Of a DNA stretch of 64,000 nucleotides, positions 23,700 to 36,300 are shown piece after piece (positions within the stretch are counted from its first letter, which is position 1; the number at the start of each line of letters is the position of its first letter). Made by a program: the position numbers and the translations under genes. Source of the DNA: Polyodon spathula (lineage: Eukaryota; Chordata; Actinopteri; Acipenseriformes; Polyodontidae); NCBI RefSeq assembly GCF_017654505.1, contig NC_054536.1:13700794-13764793 (forward strand), read 5' to 3'. The notes under the pieces are model-generated. The model was not told the origin of the DNA, made no database searches, and saw nothing but the letters and a program-made list of their open reading frames with translations.

Positions 23700-24180
23700 T
23701 AACCACTACTGGGTCCATGGTCAAGCCCTATTATTGCAATCAGCTGTGCTGTGCTCGACGATTGGCTGAGGTGGGGCAGTGCACTGATTGCATGGGTGGA
23801 GCTCAGCACTATTTAGGCTGTGGGGTTCCGACATTCAGCCTCCCTATCCTGAACTGAGATGGTCATGCTGCATAAGCTCTGTGAGTTTGTTTGGGGTTTT
23901 TTTTGGTTGTGTTTTTATACCCAGACTGAGGATTCCCAGGCCTGCTGCCTCCAACAACTACCATTCCTGCTTGGAAGAGGGAGCCCAAGCCACCTGCTGT
24001 TCTTCGTGGATTGTTTGCTTTTCATTTCAAGCCTCTGCTTACCATAGCTGGTAACAGAGGCAGTTTTTTTGTTCATTGTAAATTGTGTGGAAACCCACTG
24101 CTTGGGACTTTGTATTTCTGAGTGTGCTATATAAATAAAAATCCAACCCCAACTATGTGTTTCCTATCACATCACTTCCT
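23700..24180 (+). mobile_element. LTR-like segment (weak)
   Basis: ATTGGCTGAGG (CCAAT-type box, inverted), a TATA-like CTATTTAGG near 23810, CT-rich transcribed sequence and an ATAAATAAAA poly(A) signal near 24131 occur in the spacing of an LTR U3-R-U5. Ends and target duplications were not found. It could also be another transcribed repeat. Confidence 0.3.
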
Positions 24181-24196
24181 CCCATAACCCACCACA

Positions 24197-24303
<107 letters not shown>

Positions 24304-24705
24304 AATAAACAATAACACGCTGTCATAAATACCATAAATAAATCATAATACACAAATACAAAATAACACAGAGGTGGTGGAGGAAACTCTGTTCTAAAAA
24401 TAAACAAATCAATTGCCCTGCCCGCTTTCTACCGCCCTGCTACATTAGAAATGTGAAGATGTAATCTGTTCCTTTTGATGTGGTTATGACAAAGACAAAG
24501 ACAAAGAATATTTTTTGTTTGTTTGTGGAAACTAACTGTATGTGTTTGTCACTGTTAGACGGCTAGCACCTTCTTGATTACAGATTAGCCCTAAATTCTG
24601 CCAGGTCTAATTATTATTCTTCTATTATAATTGAGGGACAGTGAGACCCTAGAGTAATATTTCAAACTTTTAATCAGCTTATAACACCAAAATGTTATGC
24701 AGGTA

Positions 24706-25459
24706 TGTGACAAAGTGGCTGAGTGGATGCAGGTCTAGGAGTGATGCAGTGCGTGAATGAAACACACAGAGATGATTGTAATCATCTCTTGGAAAGGATT
24801 TTATTAATTGTTTCCAGGTCTGGCAACCAAATAATAACCCCCCGGCAATACACAGCAATGTGTACTGCACTGGGTAAATAACAATAGGATTGCAATCCCA
24901 AATAATAAACAAAAATATCTGCCCCACAATAATACAAACACGGTCACCAGTCCTGGGTGCGTTCAGTAGTGCTCGTAGTGGGTGATACAAGTTTATTTCG
25001 TGACAGTGATGAAGTGTTGTTCCAGGCTTTGTGCCAGCCCATGGTGACCACTCTGGAAACATGTTAGCCATCTGGTAATTTACAAACAAGACAAATTACT
25101 AACAGACAAAAAAAACTAATAAAACACTCACTAAACTGTTACGTTCTCTGGGGTCTCTCACAGTCCTCCTAGGTTCTAATACAAAATGAATGCGAAGGAA
25201 CAGATTACGATTCACAGTCCCCTTTTATGCTGTCACACGTGACCCCTTGGTAAACAAGTGCAATCTGCGGCTGCCACATCGTTTCCCTTCCGGCTCAATG
25301 TGGTATTACAATGGAGTCTCGTCCCCATCCAGGCTGGCCGACTTCCCTTGAACCCTGGGAAAGAACTGTCAGACTAGCCCATCCAAGGAACTCGCAGCTT
25401 AGTGCCCTCACAGGTCGGGAGGAAGATTTACAATCAACAATCATTGTATTTCTGTCACA
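24706..25459 (-). mobile_element. Solo LTR, copy 1
   Basis: A 754-bp segment with TGTGACA-type ends: TGTGACAAAG on the left and TCTGTCACA on the right. Read on the minus strand it starts TGTGACAGAAATACAATG and carries a conserved GACCTGTGAGGGC box and a TATA-like AGCATAAAAGGGG near 25226. It ends in ACTTTGTCACA. Flanks AGGTA and ATGTA agree at 4 of 5 positions, as a decayed 5-bp target duplication. It shares the same ends and internal boxes as 59864-60637 (opposite strand) and 29185-29759. No internal retroviral-type genes are attached. Confidence 0.75.
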
Positions 25460-26700
25460 ATGTACTTCAGTATTGGATTGTGATAACTTTGCTAATTGCT
25501 TCACTGACAAGATTGTTACAATAAGGAATTATCTTACCCTACCTAGTGAAGATTTAATTGAGACCATAGTAGCTCCACGTAGACTTGCACATTTTGCCCC
25601 TACTGATATGACTGATGTTTTAGATATTATCAGTAAAGCTTGTTCCACCTTGTATTCTCTTGATCTTTGGCAGACTGATATTCTCCATCATTGTACAGAT
25701 ACGCTTGCTCTTGTGATCTGTAATATCGTGAATCTCTCCCTAAAAACTGGAATTGTTCCATCTAGTTTAAAGTTGGCAATTATAAAGCCAGTATTTTAAA
25801 AAATCTACATTGGATCCTGATGTCTTGTCTAATTATCATCCAATTTCTAATTTACCTTTCCTTGCAAAGGTCTTGGAAACAGTTGTTGTTGCTCATTTGT
25901 CTGCATATCTCTCTGCTAGTAATCTCTTTGAAAAATTTAAACGTAGTCCAGAGTCTGCATTCGTAAAAGTTGTTAATGACATCCTGCTGAATGCAGATGA
26001 GGGGCTGTTATCAGTGATTGTCTTTTTGGATATATCTGCTGAATTTGACATCATTGATCACACAATTCTTCTTCATCGCCTTGGGAAAACTAGTGGCATT
26101 ACTGGTACAGCACTCTCCTGGATGCAGTCCTACTTAACTTCCCGACATCAATTTGTGTCCTTTGGAGGATCAAAATCAGCTAATTCTCTTGTTGTTTCTG
26201 GGGTTCCACGGGGCTCTGTTTTTGGTCCTTTACTTTTTAATGTGTACATGCTACTGCTGGGTAATGTGATCAGACAACATGGTTTTAATTTCCACTCTTA
26301 TGCGGACAACACCCAGATTTCAGATGATGTAAACGTAAACTCCAGACTATCAACTTGCCTTGATAAAATAGAGGCTTGGATGTTAATTTTTGTTTTTGCA
26401 GTTAAATGCAAATAAAACTGAATTTATTTAAATTGGCTCTAAAACAGCATTAAATAAAATCCCACAACCAATGACCTTTTGCAGCCCCCCATTAGCTCTT
26501 CTCAAGCTGTGAAAAGTCTTGGAGTCTTATTTGATTCTACTCTTAGTTATCAGCATCACATTTCAACTGTAGTGAAGTCTGCTTATTATTATTTGTGAAA
26601 TATATCTCAAGTCTGTTTGATTCATGCATTTGTTTCATCCTGCCTGGACTACTGTAATGCCTTATTGCTTTGATTTGAACATATTACACCTATCGGAATA
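25460..26700 (+). pseudogene. L2-type LINE reverse transcriptase fragment
   Basis: RT of an L2-clade non-LTR retrotransposon, starting right after the LTR. Recognisable blocks in order: LSLKTGIVPSSLKLAIIKPV, NYHPISNLPFLAKVLE (RT2), VFLDISAEFDIIDHTILLHR (first catalytic Asp block), GVPRGSVFGPLLF (RT4), HSYADNTQIS (catalytic box, second Asp changed to Asn), and downstream SLGVLFDSTL and SCLDYCNALL. A stop at about 25797 and several later stops interrupt it, and the Asp-to-Asn change in the active site alone would kill it. The open frame starting at 25311 is a chimera: its first ~50 codons are LTR sequence. Confidence 0.85.
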
Positions 26701-27331
26701 CACTTCATGACTGTCACTAAATTGCCTTGCACCACACCAGCACTAAGAGCACTCATATCAGGAGACGTGACCGTGTCTGTCTTGCGTGTTACTCTTTGTG
26801 TTATTATTTCGGGACTGAACCCCATGGTTTATAAGCTGTCAATAGATGGCAATACTGGCAATGTAGAGTCAGCCTTAGTATTTAAGTAGTTACAAACCGG
26901 GAAACAGAAAAAAATAAAGAACTGTTTTGAACCTTGAACTTTGTGTCTGTCGTTGTTGGATCACGCGCATCACTTGTAGACCTATGCAAACCACTCGATC
27001 CAAGTAATGTATTCAGTTTTTATTGATGTCTGTATTTATTTGCTCAAAAGTCATTTTGCTGTTTGTTAGGGACCGGTGTGCGAGTGTAGAAAAAACTAAA
27101 AAAAATATTTATTTCTTTGCGTCAAGCTGGCTATATTGTATTATTCACGAGCAGTGCGGTGCAAGAACCTCAGAGCAAGTGGTGACCAACTGTGACCAAC
27201 AGTGATATCACAGATAAAAATAAAAACAAACATAAACAAAAAATAGTAATGAAGTACTGGCTATTCTAAGTGGCTATAACGTGGTAAACAGATCTCACGA
27301 CCTGGTCCGACATAGGACAGCAAAGGGTTAA
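26701..27331. other. Right part of piggyBac-bounded segment
   Basis: Non-coding apart from short ORFs with no domain. An AATAAA lies near 26917. It ends with the inverted piggyBac-type terminus and TTAA at 27328-27331. Confidence 0.5.
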
Positions 27332-29184
27332 GTTTACTGTTTCCATTTAAAATTTTAAACTAAACTGTAAGTAGACAGACACTTCAGTGTGATAACATTA
27401 ATAAATAACACAAGCTATGGTGAATTACAAACTTAAACCATTTTCCTGTGAAACGTAGTGCATCCTTCTTTATCTTTGTCCACTCATATGCCATTTTTCC
27501 CCAACATTACTGTACTCTGAGGCTGTATACAAATGTGTCAACCAAGGTCTTTGAATTACATGCCACGTATGTTCACTTCTCATTGGTCAGTTTCCCTAGT
27601 TAAGCTCCAGGATCGTATCAACATTATGGATCAGTGGAGCCTGATCCAGATTCCCGTAGTAAAGCAGCATCTCATGATCCGGCTCCAGTGATCCCAGATC
27701 CCATCCTATAATTCTTCCCATTGACTTTTATATTGACTAGTGATTATATCAATACATTAAAGGAGTTGAATGTTACAAGCAATTCCTGCATGTCAATCAT
27801 GCATTTTAATAAAACAAGGTATAAAGCACTGTTTATGATTAGAGAGCTATGTGCTAAGTCACATACAATTAGAAATCTTCATTTTTTTTTATATTTCTCT
27901 CCTTACCAATTGCGTAAGTAAAATAAACAGTTTGTGCAAACACCAAGAGAAATGTAAGGAACCAAAATATCTTACAAGGATAGATTGTTCAGAACTTTGT
28001 ACAAAACTGTTAGTGTTGCTTTGGAATGTGAAACTTAGACATTACCAGTATGAATCTTTCCAGACACATTTACTTGGGATGTTAGGTTTAACTGGGATTG
28101 TAAGCCATGTAGTAAAGTACAAAGGTTTCTGTTTTCCACACGTTTCTGCTTGCTTGGTATTAGCATGGATAAGATGCCATTGTATAAACATAATGGAAAT
28201 CGTTAATGGATGAGGTGACATTGTGACAGGACTGACTTATTGAGCTTTCACAGAAAAGATCAGACATGCATACTATAACTAAAAGGAGAGTTTTCCTTTA
28301 TTATTGACAGGTTTCTGAACTATGACTCATTTGATTACATTGTCCTACAACCCTATCCACAATGTCAGGCTGTCAGAAATAAGTGTCAATGCTTCCAGTT
28401 CTTACAGAATCATACCACTTTCCACATCAGTGACGATGCATATTAATGCTTAATTTCACACATACTCTTGGCACTCTCACAATCTGAATATTACCCTGTA
28501 GTTTTGACAATAGCCATTAAAAACTTTTGAGCTGTTTTTTTTTTTTTTTTTTTTGAGCTGCTTGCTTTTCTTGCGAGTGTAAAGGGCGGAGTCTGGGCAT
28601 CAACTTATGACTCTGCACACCACATGTGAGCGTTTTAACCAGGCTCATCTGCATGTGTGGTTATAGAGCTGTTAAAGATTCATTATCTTATGAGACAAAA
28701 TGACACTTCCTGAACTTCAGTAAACACGTCGCAGATTTGGTCTTAAGAAATCACAACATTTTAATCTGTTTATACATTTAAACAAAATAAAAAAATATGT
28801 CAAGATATATACAACTCTAGACTGTTGCTGATAAAACCATTGAAATAACTCTCGGTGTAACTCAATCAATAAAGATTGAGAATAAAGATCATAACATCAC
28901 ATCCACTGTTGGAAAGTATTTTAATACAAAAGTACCTAATAATTATTGCAGTTTTTGCCTTTATTTGAAATTGTAGTTGGTTTGATGCTAAGTATCGTAC
29001 ATCTTTAACCAGACACATGGTCCTTTATATATTTTTTTATGTTTAATAAATCATGTTATATGTTTTTCCAGTTAGGTTAAAGTTTCATTTGAATATTTAA
29101 TATATTTTAAACGTTTTTTGTGGACCCCCACAAACCTCATCAAGGCCCCCTAGGGGGCTACATGAACAAAAGAGGTTTAAACAT
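27332..29184. other. Non-coding, no recognisable element
   Basis: AT-rich. A small inverted repeat, GGATCAG...CTGATCC, sits near 27630. A poly-T run is at about 28537. The ORFs here show no family motif. Confidence 0.5.
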
Positions 29185-29759
29185 TACATACAATACTATG
29201 CTTTGTGTAATAAAATAAAACAAACACCATTCAAAATTGGATCATAAATCCCAAGAAAGCCCAAAGTGAGAGTGAAATTAAGAGGAAAGCATTATTAGTG
29301 AACAGTAGTGCAGTGTTGTCCAGGTTGGTGCTGACCTTTAGCGACATCTCCCGATACGTGTTAGCCATCTAATAAGAACAAATGAGTACAATTAGACACG
29401 ACAAAACAAACAAACACTAAACACTCACGGTTATGTTATTATTCTCCTTCATGGGTTTGCTCGCAACCATTACAAAGGACCAGATAGCTTAGCCATGTCC
29501 CCTTTTATACCGGCAGTCATGCCCACTTGGTAAGCAAGTGTAACCGTTTCTCCTCGAACTCGCAACTGCCACATTGCTTCCTTTCTGGGGTGATTATATG
29601 GTGTTCCGTAGCTCCGCCCCATTTCTAGATGGCTGACTTTCACTTTTCCCTGGAATGAATTCAGAACATCCAGTCTGGGGCACTCAGTTCCCTGTACACA
29701 GCACCCTCACAGGTCGAGAAGGAGATTTATAACCAAGATTCATTCTTTCTCTGTCACAC
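29185..29759 (-). mobile_element. LTR, copy 2 (truncated)
   Basis: Same family as 24706-25459 in the same orientation. The ends match at CCCTCACAGGTCGAGAAGGA and TCTGTCACA, and TGTTAGCCATCT and the CCCCTTTTATA promoter-side block are shared. The minus-strand 3' end (left side here) fades at about 29185 without the expected TGTGACAAAG terminus, so it is truncated or too diverged to trace. Confidence 0.65.
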
Positions 29760-29974
29760 GTCCATATCAAAATGACCAGTAGGGGTGTCCAAGTTTTGCA
29801 ATGGAAATTCTGTTTTGGGGGAAGAAATTACCAGTGTACTTTGTGAAGTCTAACCATAGTAAAATTTACATTAAAATGTACTGCTGTATTAAATAGCTTT
29901 TTTTGTTTTTGTTTTTGTTTTTGTATATATTCCAGCTGGATAGTCCGTAAAGAAACCTAAACTAATAAACAAAA

Positions 29975-29975
<1 letters not shown>

Positions 29976-30021
<46 letters not shown>
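29976..30021. repeat. Poly-A tract
   Basis: Run of about 46 A. No associated retroposon body could be recognised to its left. Confidence 0.95.
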
Positions 30022-30023
<2 letters not shown>

Positions 30024-30194
30024 ATTGCAACTCTTGTTAATCAATTTCCTACTTCCATGGTATTTTAGAAGGATGTTTGTGATTTTGTCTAAAATTTTAC
30101 TAAAGTCCTGAGGTAATGAAGACCAGATCACTGGCAAATTTTTACCCAGGTGGGAATGCAGTGACTTCAACTTAGGTCAACATGCATTCAATAT

Positions 30195-30345
30195 ATTTAG
30201 TGCAGTGTTATGTAAATCTTTTTCGAATAGCTCGATCCATCTCATCCCACAGATTGGACTGAGATCTGGTGATTGGGCAGGCCACTGCAGTAAGCTGAAT
30301 TCACTGTTATGTTCGTGGAACCATTCCTGGACAATCCTAGCTGGA
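30195..30345 (-). pseudogene. Tc1-like transposase C-terminal scrap
   Basis: On the minus strand the sequence reads WPAQSPDLSPI followed, after a frameshift, by WDEMDRAI. This is the block around the third catalytic residue of Tc1-like DDE transposases (consensus [11 protein letters not shown]). The key Glu is lost at the frameshift. No terminal repeat is nearby. A very short remnant. Confidence 0.6.
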
Positions 30346-31756
30346 GTTTGTCAGAGAGCTGGAGTTTGTCCATGCTTGAGTGTACCCATGCTTAAGTTTG
30401 CCCCACAGAGAACAGAGCTCCAGGCAAGAGAAAGAAGTGAGCTCCACCCGCTAGAAGTGGCTTGGAGTTTGGAGGAACAAAATGGAAGCTAAACTGCTCT
30501 GAAGAAAATTTCTGTATCATGGGAGCATACGTGCTCGAATTCATGGAAGACAAGGAAGAACCGATGTTCTGAAGAATGGCTAAAATCAACTTTGAAGAGA
30601 GCCATAGCTCTTTTCCCTACAAGGGACTGAAACAGTAAATGAAAGCATAGCCAGATGCATAAAAGAACTGCAACAAGAACACTTATATGAACTACATAAC
30701 TTTTCAATTGCAACGCTTTATCTGAACTGAGCAACTGAACTATTTCCAGTTGGAAAACTGCCAACAACAACTATAATGCTGCAAGACTTGGAGATCAACC
30801 CGCTCGAAATGAACTATTTGTTTATTGTGAGCCAATACAATGCGTACCACAAAGTACAGTCTTCACTGGAACTTCGGATCTAGAGCTGCAGTGTTTATCA
30901 ACACAGATTGACTTCTTTATATGGAAATCGATAAGTTTTCAACATGTCTAATATTGAATACATTATGACTCGAGAAAATAACTGAAGCAAATGCTGTCAA
31001 GTTAAGTGGATAAACTGTTCTAGGAATATACAAAATATAACTTCCTGTTTTAGAGTGTGTGAGAAATGCATTTTGTTTCTTGAAACATGCAACTCAAAGC
31101 AGTTGCTTCATAAATGCAGAGAATTTCATCATTGCCCCATTTGAGTTAATTTGAATATATAATCAACTGAGGTTGATAACATATTATTAGTTTGGTACAC
31201 CTAAACTAAATTAACACAGTAAAACTAATTTGATAAATTAGGTATTCAAAATACTAATGCAAAGTAGAAACTTTGTGTGATAAGACATATTCAGTATTAG
31301 TATGTTAACATTGTATGCTAATGATGTTATGGTCGTTGTAATCATTTGACTGTGGAATCAATGAACTAGACACTATTGACGCATGTATCTAACCAATAGC
31401 CTTTCGTTTCCGTAATATTAGATTCGTTGTACACTCCTTTTTATTCTTAAATAAACTATTGTATTTATATTTCTGACACGTGGTGTGAATGTCGGTTATT
31501 GTCTAAGATAATCAGAGTTCTACATGATCTCACCAAACTACTAACTCACTACATAGGTAAAGATAAAACACTTATCCAGCAGTTAGTTTATTACTCTTTC
31601 TAAAACATTCTTTGTCAATGGGGGAGTTTGTGATCAGAAACCAAGTAAACGCAGAGAATGGCTTAAGACACCCCTTTGTATATTTCAATTCTGTTAATTT
31701 CATACAAGATAATGATATTATGACCCACTCTGACACTATAACAGGTTGGGTATACT
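30346..31756. other. Unassigned non-coding
   Basis: A TTAAATAAACTATTG poly(A)-type motif at about 31447 followed by TTTCTGACACGTGGTG resembles an LTR 3' end, but no start could be located. Otherwise nothing recognised. Confidence 0.35.
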
Positions 31757-32082
31757 TTTCCCAACTCATAATGGTTGACATTTCAAGATTAAAAGGAAAC
31801 GTTAGGATACTTACCGTAACCCTGGTTGCCAGAAAAAGAAATGTCAACCATTACATTTGCGAGGTCGCTAGCTCACTTTCATTACCATACTGAATCAAAT
31901 GGTGAAGGTTGCAGTGTGACGCTGCATCTTGTTCCAGAATGTAACAGACATGTGGTCACACCACACCTATCAGGCAGCTTTTTAAATATGTGCTCAGGTC
32001 ATCTGACACGAGGGTCATTTCCCAACTCGTAATGGTTGACATTTCTTTTTCAGGGAACCAGAGTTACAGTAAGTAACCTGAC
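31757..32082. mobile_element. DIRS-type terminal/complementary repeats, second subfamily
   Basis: A 54-bp inverted repeat (31801-31854 and 32029-32082, 48 of 54 matching) brackets about 174 bp. A 28-bp direct repeat (TTTCCCAACTCRTAATGG then TTGACATTTC, at 31757-31784 and 32018-32045) overlaps it. The left cluster has the same fold-back plan as the complementary region at 12239-12329: ATGGTT...AAAGGAAAC, spacer, GGTT...AAGAAA...AACCAT. The motif GGTTCCCTGAAA of that element corresponds to GGTTCCCTGAAAAAG here (minus strand of 32045-32060). No coding sequence remains. DIRS assignment is inferred from this shared plan. Confidence 0.55.
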
Positions 32083-32925
32083 ATTAGTGTTTGTATTTCT
32101 AATTTAATTAGATGTACAATTTAATAAAGGTTAATTGTTTAAAATATAGGCTACTACTATTGATTTTAGGACAACTCCAGAACCCTTTTTTTTTTTTGTG
32201 CAAGGCAAAGCAAGTTTGCTTTTTAATGCGTTTCACCAAAATTAGACCCATTGTGATTTTACTTTTGTATTAGCATGATATTTTTTTTTTCCAGGCCATA
32301 CTACCTCCATCCGATTGCTTGTGTATCATCCTATCATCTAGTTTAAACAAAGTCCTGCTGAATTCCTTCATATGACAGACAGATTATAAAGCCATGGTTT
32401 TATAACAGAATATATTGCTGAGGCTTCAACCAGAGGATTGAACCACCAACAACAGGAACATGTTGGTGTCTCTGCTGCTCAGACAAAGAACACCTCTTTG
32501 AGATAATAATTGCTTGTTGGTCTGTATTATGTTTCAGTTTCTAAATTTCTTGAAGATCAATTACAGTAAATAACCTTTCTGCTTTTGTTTTGTTTGTGAC
32601 TACAGTATCTAATTACCTTATTAAATGTGTTTGCTCTCAGCATTATGTTGATCTGCACCAGGTTCCACCTTAATGAGATGGGAAGTGCTTGACTGATGTA
32701 TGTTTGCATACTTGCCAGGTTAGTCAATTATTCAAAACAGTGACCTGACAGTGTAGGTTAATACAAGTTGTTTTTCATATATTACAAAGCATGCTGGTAT
32801 TGTAGTAATAATGAGTTTCCAGTGATTTTTAATTTGAACACCATGTGGCCTTTCTGCCAAGTCATTCTGCCAATGGAACTCTGTGTTATTTTGTATTTGT
32901 TTATTTTATATTTGTTAGGAAGCCC
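32083..32925. other. Non-coding, no recognisable element
   Basis: AT-rich spacer with T runs near 32187 and 32281. No motif recognised. Confidence 0.5.
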
Positions 32926-33362
32926 ATCTACTTTTAATAATTAAAACCCGTGCAGAAGGTGGCCATTTCCCGAATTAAGTGATTAATTTATTGCTAATCA
33001 GGAGATGGTCACCTGTATAAATACCTGCAGCTCTCTCCATGTTAAATTGGGTGTTCAGAAGTGGAGAACGGGAGAGCGAGAGGCTAGAGAGATATTTAAA
33101 AAGAATAAGGATCCGTGAAGGCTACTGCCCAGCCGGACCTTAGCATTTATTTTTGTGGTCGTGATTTATTTTGTTTAATTGTTTTATTTCTGCTCTGCGA
33201 GCAAGTATTTATTTTTGTTCAAATATTTTATTTATATTTTTTGTTCTCATTAATAAAACGGCGCACGCGCCACTGCACAGTACCTGTGTTCTGGTTGTGC
33301 TTTCTTCTGGTCTGGGTCCCCGCAACACCGTTTCCTGCCACACGGCCGCTGCCAGATTCTGA
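32926..33362 (+). mobile_element. LTR-like segment
   Basis: Starts TGTTAGGAAGCCC and ends ATTCTGACA (TG...CA). It has a strong TATA box (CTGTATAAATACCTGC, about 33013) and a poly(A) signal ATTAATAAAACGG about 240 bp downstream, followed by a GC-rich U5-like stretch. This spacing is that of an LTR. No target duplication is seen and the following bases are not a clear primer-binding site, so it is a solo or truncated LTR. Confidence 0.5.
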
Positions 33363-36300
33363 CAGTGGCCATGGCCATGGAGCAACTCTGAGAGGTTTTT
33401 TTTTTTTTTTTTCCGTTATCACTTTACAACACTTTGTAATTTTTGCCATTGAATCCATTTATTTTATTTATTTATTTTATTCTGCTTGCATTACATACAT
33501 ACATTTAGTTGATGAAAAGGTATCAATGCATCCAAAATGTCATTTTGTTGGCTTTAAAACATCATTTCTGCTGACTTTTAAGCAGTACAACAGCAAGCTT
33601 TCATCATAATCTTCCATGGAGTTTTTAGCTAATTTTGGTGTAGTGTAATTTCCATTCTCCTAAAGTCTGCTGTTCTGTTAAACTATATGTGCACTTGTAA
33701 ATGGTATACACTGTTTACTGTTGTCAGACTATGTTTGAACCAGTCCCTTTAGCTAAAGACTTGCAATAGGTCTTCACAGGTCTGTAATGAAGATTTGAGT
33801 ACGACCATTACTTACAGCCAATGTAACAAAGGTGATGACGGCTGTCAACATAAACATAAAGAGTGATGCTAATTTGATGAATAGCCTGACCTACATTTGT
33901 ACATGCTTTCCTGCTGACAATTGTGTTGTGGTGGGCTAGTTGAAGTTATTACTGCTGTTAACGAGATATAATGTCTGCTATCTTACCTTTAGTCTCACAT
34001 TAATGATGCAAAAAGCCCTCATGAGGAACAGTCTTTGGTAGGGAAAATATTGCTACAGTATGAACCATGCTGAACTCTAACTTTTTCATAGTAAGTTTCA
34101 AGGATGTAATGAAAAATGGAAACCAAACAAGAATTGTAAACCAAACAACATGAATGATATACAGCATGTTGGTGAGTGAACTATGTAAATATGTATACTG
34201 CACACTGTATATTGCCAGGAGCCCCTTGTAAATGAGATGTATAGATCAAGGGTTCTATCCTGGTTAAATACATACATCTGAATAAATATATACTTTGAAT
34301 GTTCTACATTTAAAGACCAGAGGATTGCGTATTCATTTCTAGTTATACAAGATGAAACTAATAATTCAATCAATCAATTTAGGAAAAAAAAAAACATTTA
34401 GCATGTTGAAGAAAACATTTTTTAGGAGAAAAAAACATTTACCATGTAGAAGAAAAAAAAAAATCACACTAGTTCTGTTCACCTTTGGGCCTTACACTGG
34501 GGATTTATTACCTTATATCACAGTTCTATCTGTCAGAGAATGTCAATTATTATAGGTCAAATCATTATGGAGATCAAATACAGTGACACACCGGGAGACC
34601 TTAAATATCTAACCCGCTAGTTGTAAATATTATACTTAAATCAGAAATGGTAATTCAAATCATCATTGTGACTGTCCTGTCACTGCAGCAGTTAGATGAA
34701 GTACCAGTATCAGTAATAGGCTAATTAATAAAATTTGCCTGACATACCACACAAAGATGACAGCACTGGCAGTTTACAACCAGTCTTTTAATTTCTACAT
34801 GTTATGCATGAGCAGCAACAACAGTAGTCATTTCCTTTTTACAAGCAAATTACCTATACATCATGTCACACGTATAAGAGCTTTAATTTGTGGGGTTGAA
34901 CAGATAGTGCTATTACATTTCAGAATAGCAGTATGATAGATAATGCAAACATATACAGTATAACATGCAGGCTCAACCAGCTGGATAGAAACCAAAATAA
35001 ATGGGCTAAGGCCTTCATTAATGGAAGACTCAGAACCTCTATGTAGTACAAAATTAAGTGCCACAGCTAGCCGAGTTTGTAAGTCGAGGTCCACAACTGA
35101 ACACAGAGCGCTCTTTTAAGGTGGAAATGAATATAGGAAAACAAAGGTACAGTACTGTATTCCATAATGTGGGAGCAACATAATATTGTTTTTGTTTGTC
35201 TGTTGCATAGGTTGCAAGAAGTCACATATTTGTCATACTTCATATGTTCATTAATATTCATTCACATGTCATAATGTCAGATAACAAATAAATAAATTAG
35301 CATGTTCCTATATAATATGGTATGTAAAGGCATTAGAGATTGTCTTTGAGTTTATTCATAAAAAACAAACCGACGCCGACTCCCTCGGCTCTCCTCCCAA
35401 GAGAGCTGACAGCATTTTTATTTTGCTGATTGGAGTTTCCGTTAAAATACTTGCCTTTCATGGTTAATACTCTGTACAATTAATTTCATTTCTTGCTATT
35501 TGAAGATCTCATATTCAATCACAGTTTGAAGCCTGTCTCTGATGACCACAGACATAATCGCCTTATTATTATTGCAAGCCAGCAGTCATTATTGTAAGTC
35601 TTTGTCCCAGTAAAAACCTAAAATGAAAAGTGGTGGCTTTCTTCTTTTACCATCTTGATGGATAGTTTATGTTTGCTATCAATAGCACACTATCTATGGA
35701 GAATTTTTTTTTTTTTTGTACTTCCATTATAACAAAAATGCTATAGACTTTAAGCTGAGATTGGATCTCATGCATGGCAAATAAAAATAACATAACTAGA
35801 AGAAGTCATGAATTCACCCCTATGCTTAATCTTCTAGTAACTCAACTGATTTAAATTCTTCTTATTAGTGGGCTTTCACTGTACACTTATCCTTATTTTC
35901 TCGCATCAATACCCTTGAATTAAAATATGACTACACACTGTGGTATAAATCAAACATGAAAGATTTCAGAAGTGAAATATTTCTGTGCTAGATATCTTAA
36001 CAGCTGCTCCTCACAGGTTATCTAAACGCTAATTATTAATATGTTAACTGATAGTTTTTAACTCTTTTGTCATCTGTATGTGCCAGGAGTGGTTTACTTT
36101 AGCAAACAAAGCGTTTCAGCTTTTCAGATTTGACTTTTCTGATTAATCCAATTATCTTTTCTTTTGTGGGAGCGAAACGATTACATTGGATGGTTGTATT
36201 TCCTGCAGCAAAGTAATTTTCTGCATGACCAGCAATAATGTAATGTGGGAGATTTTAATACGCTGCAATTATTTTCAAAATTAAACTTTAAACATAATGC

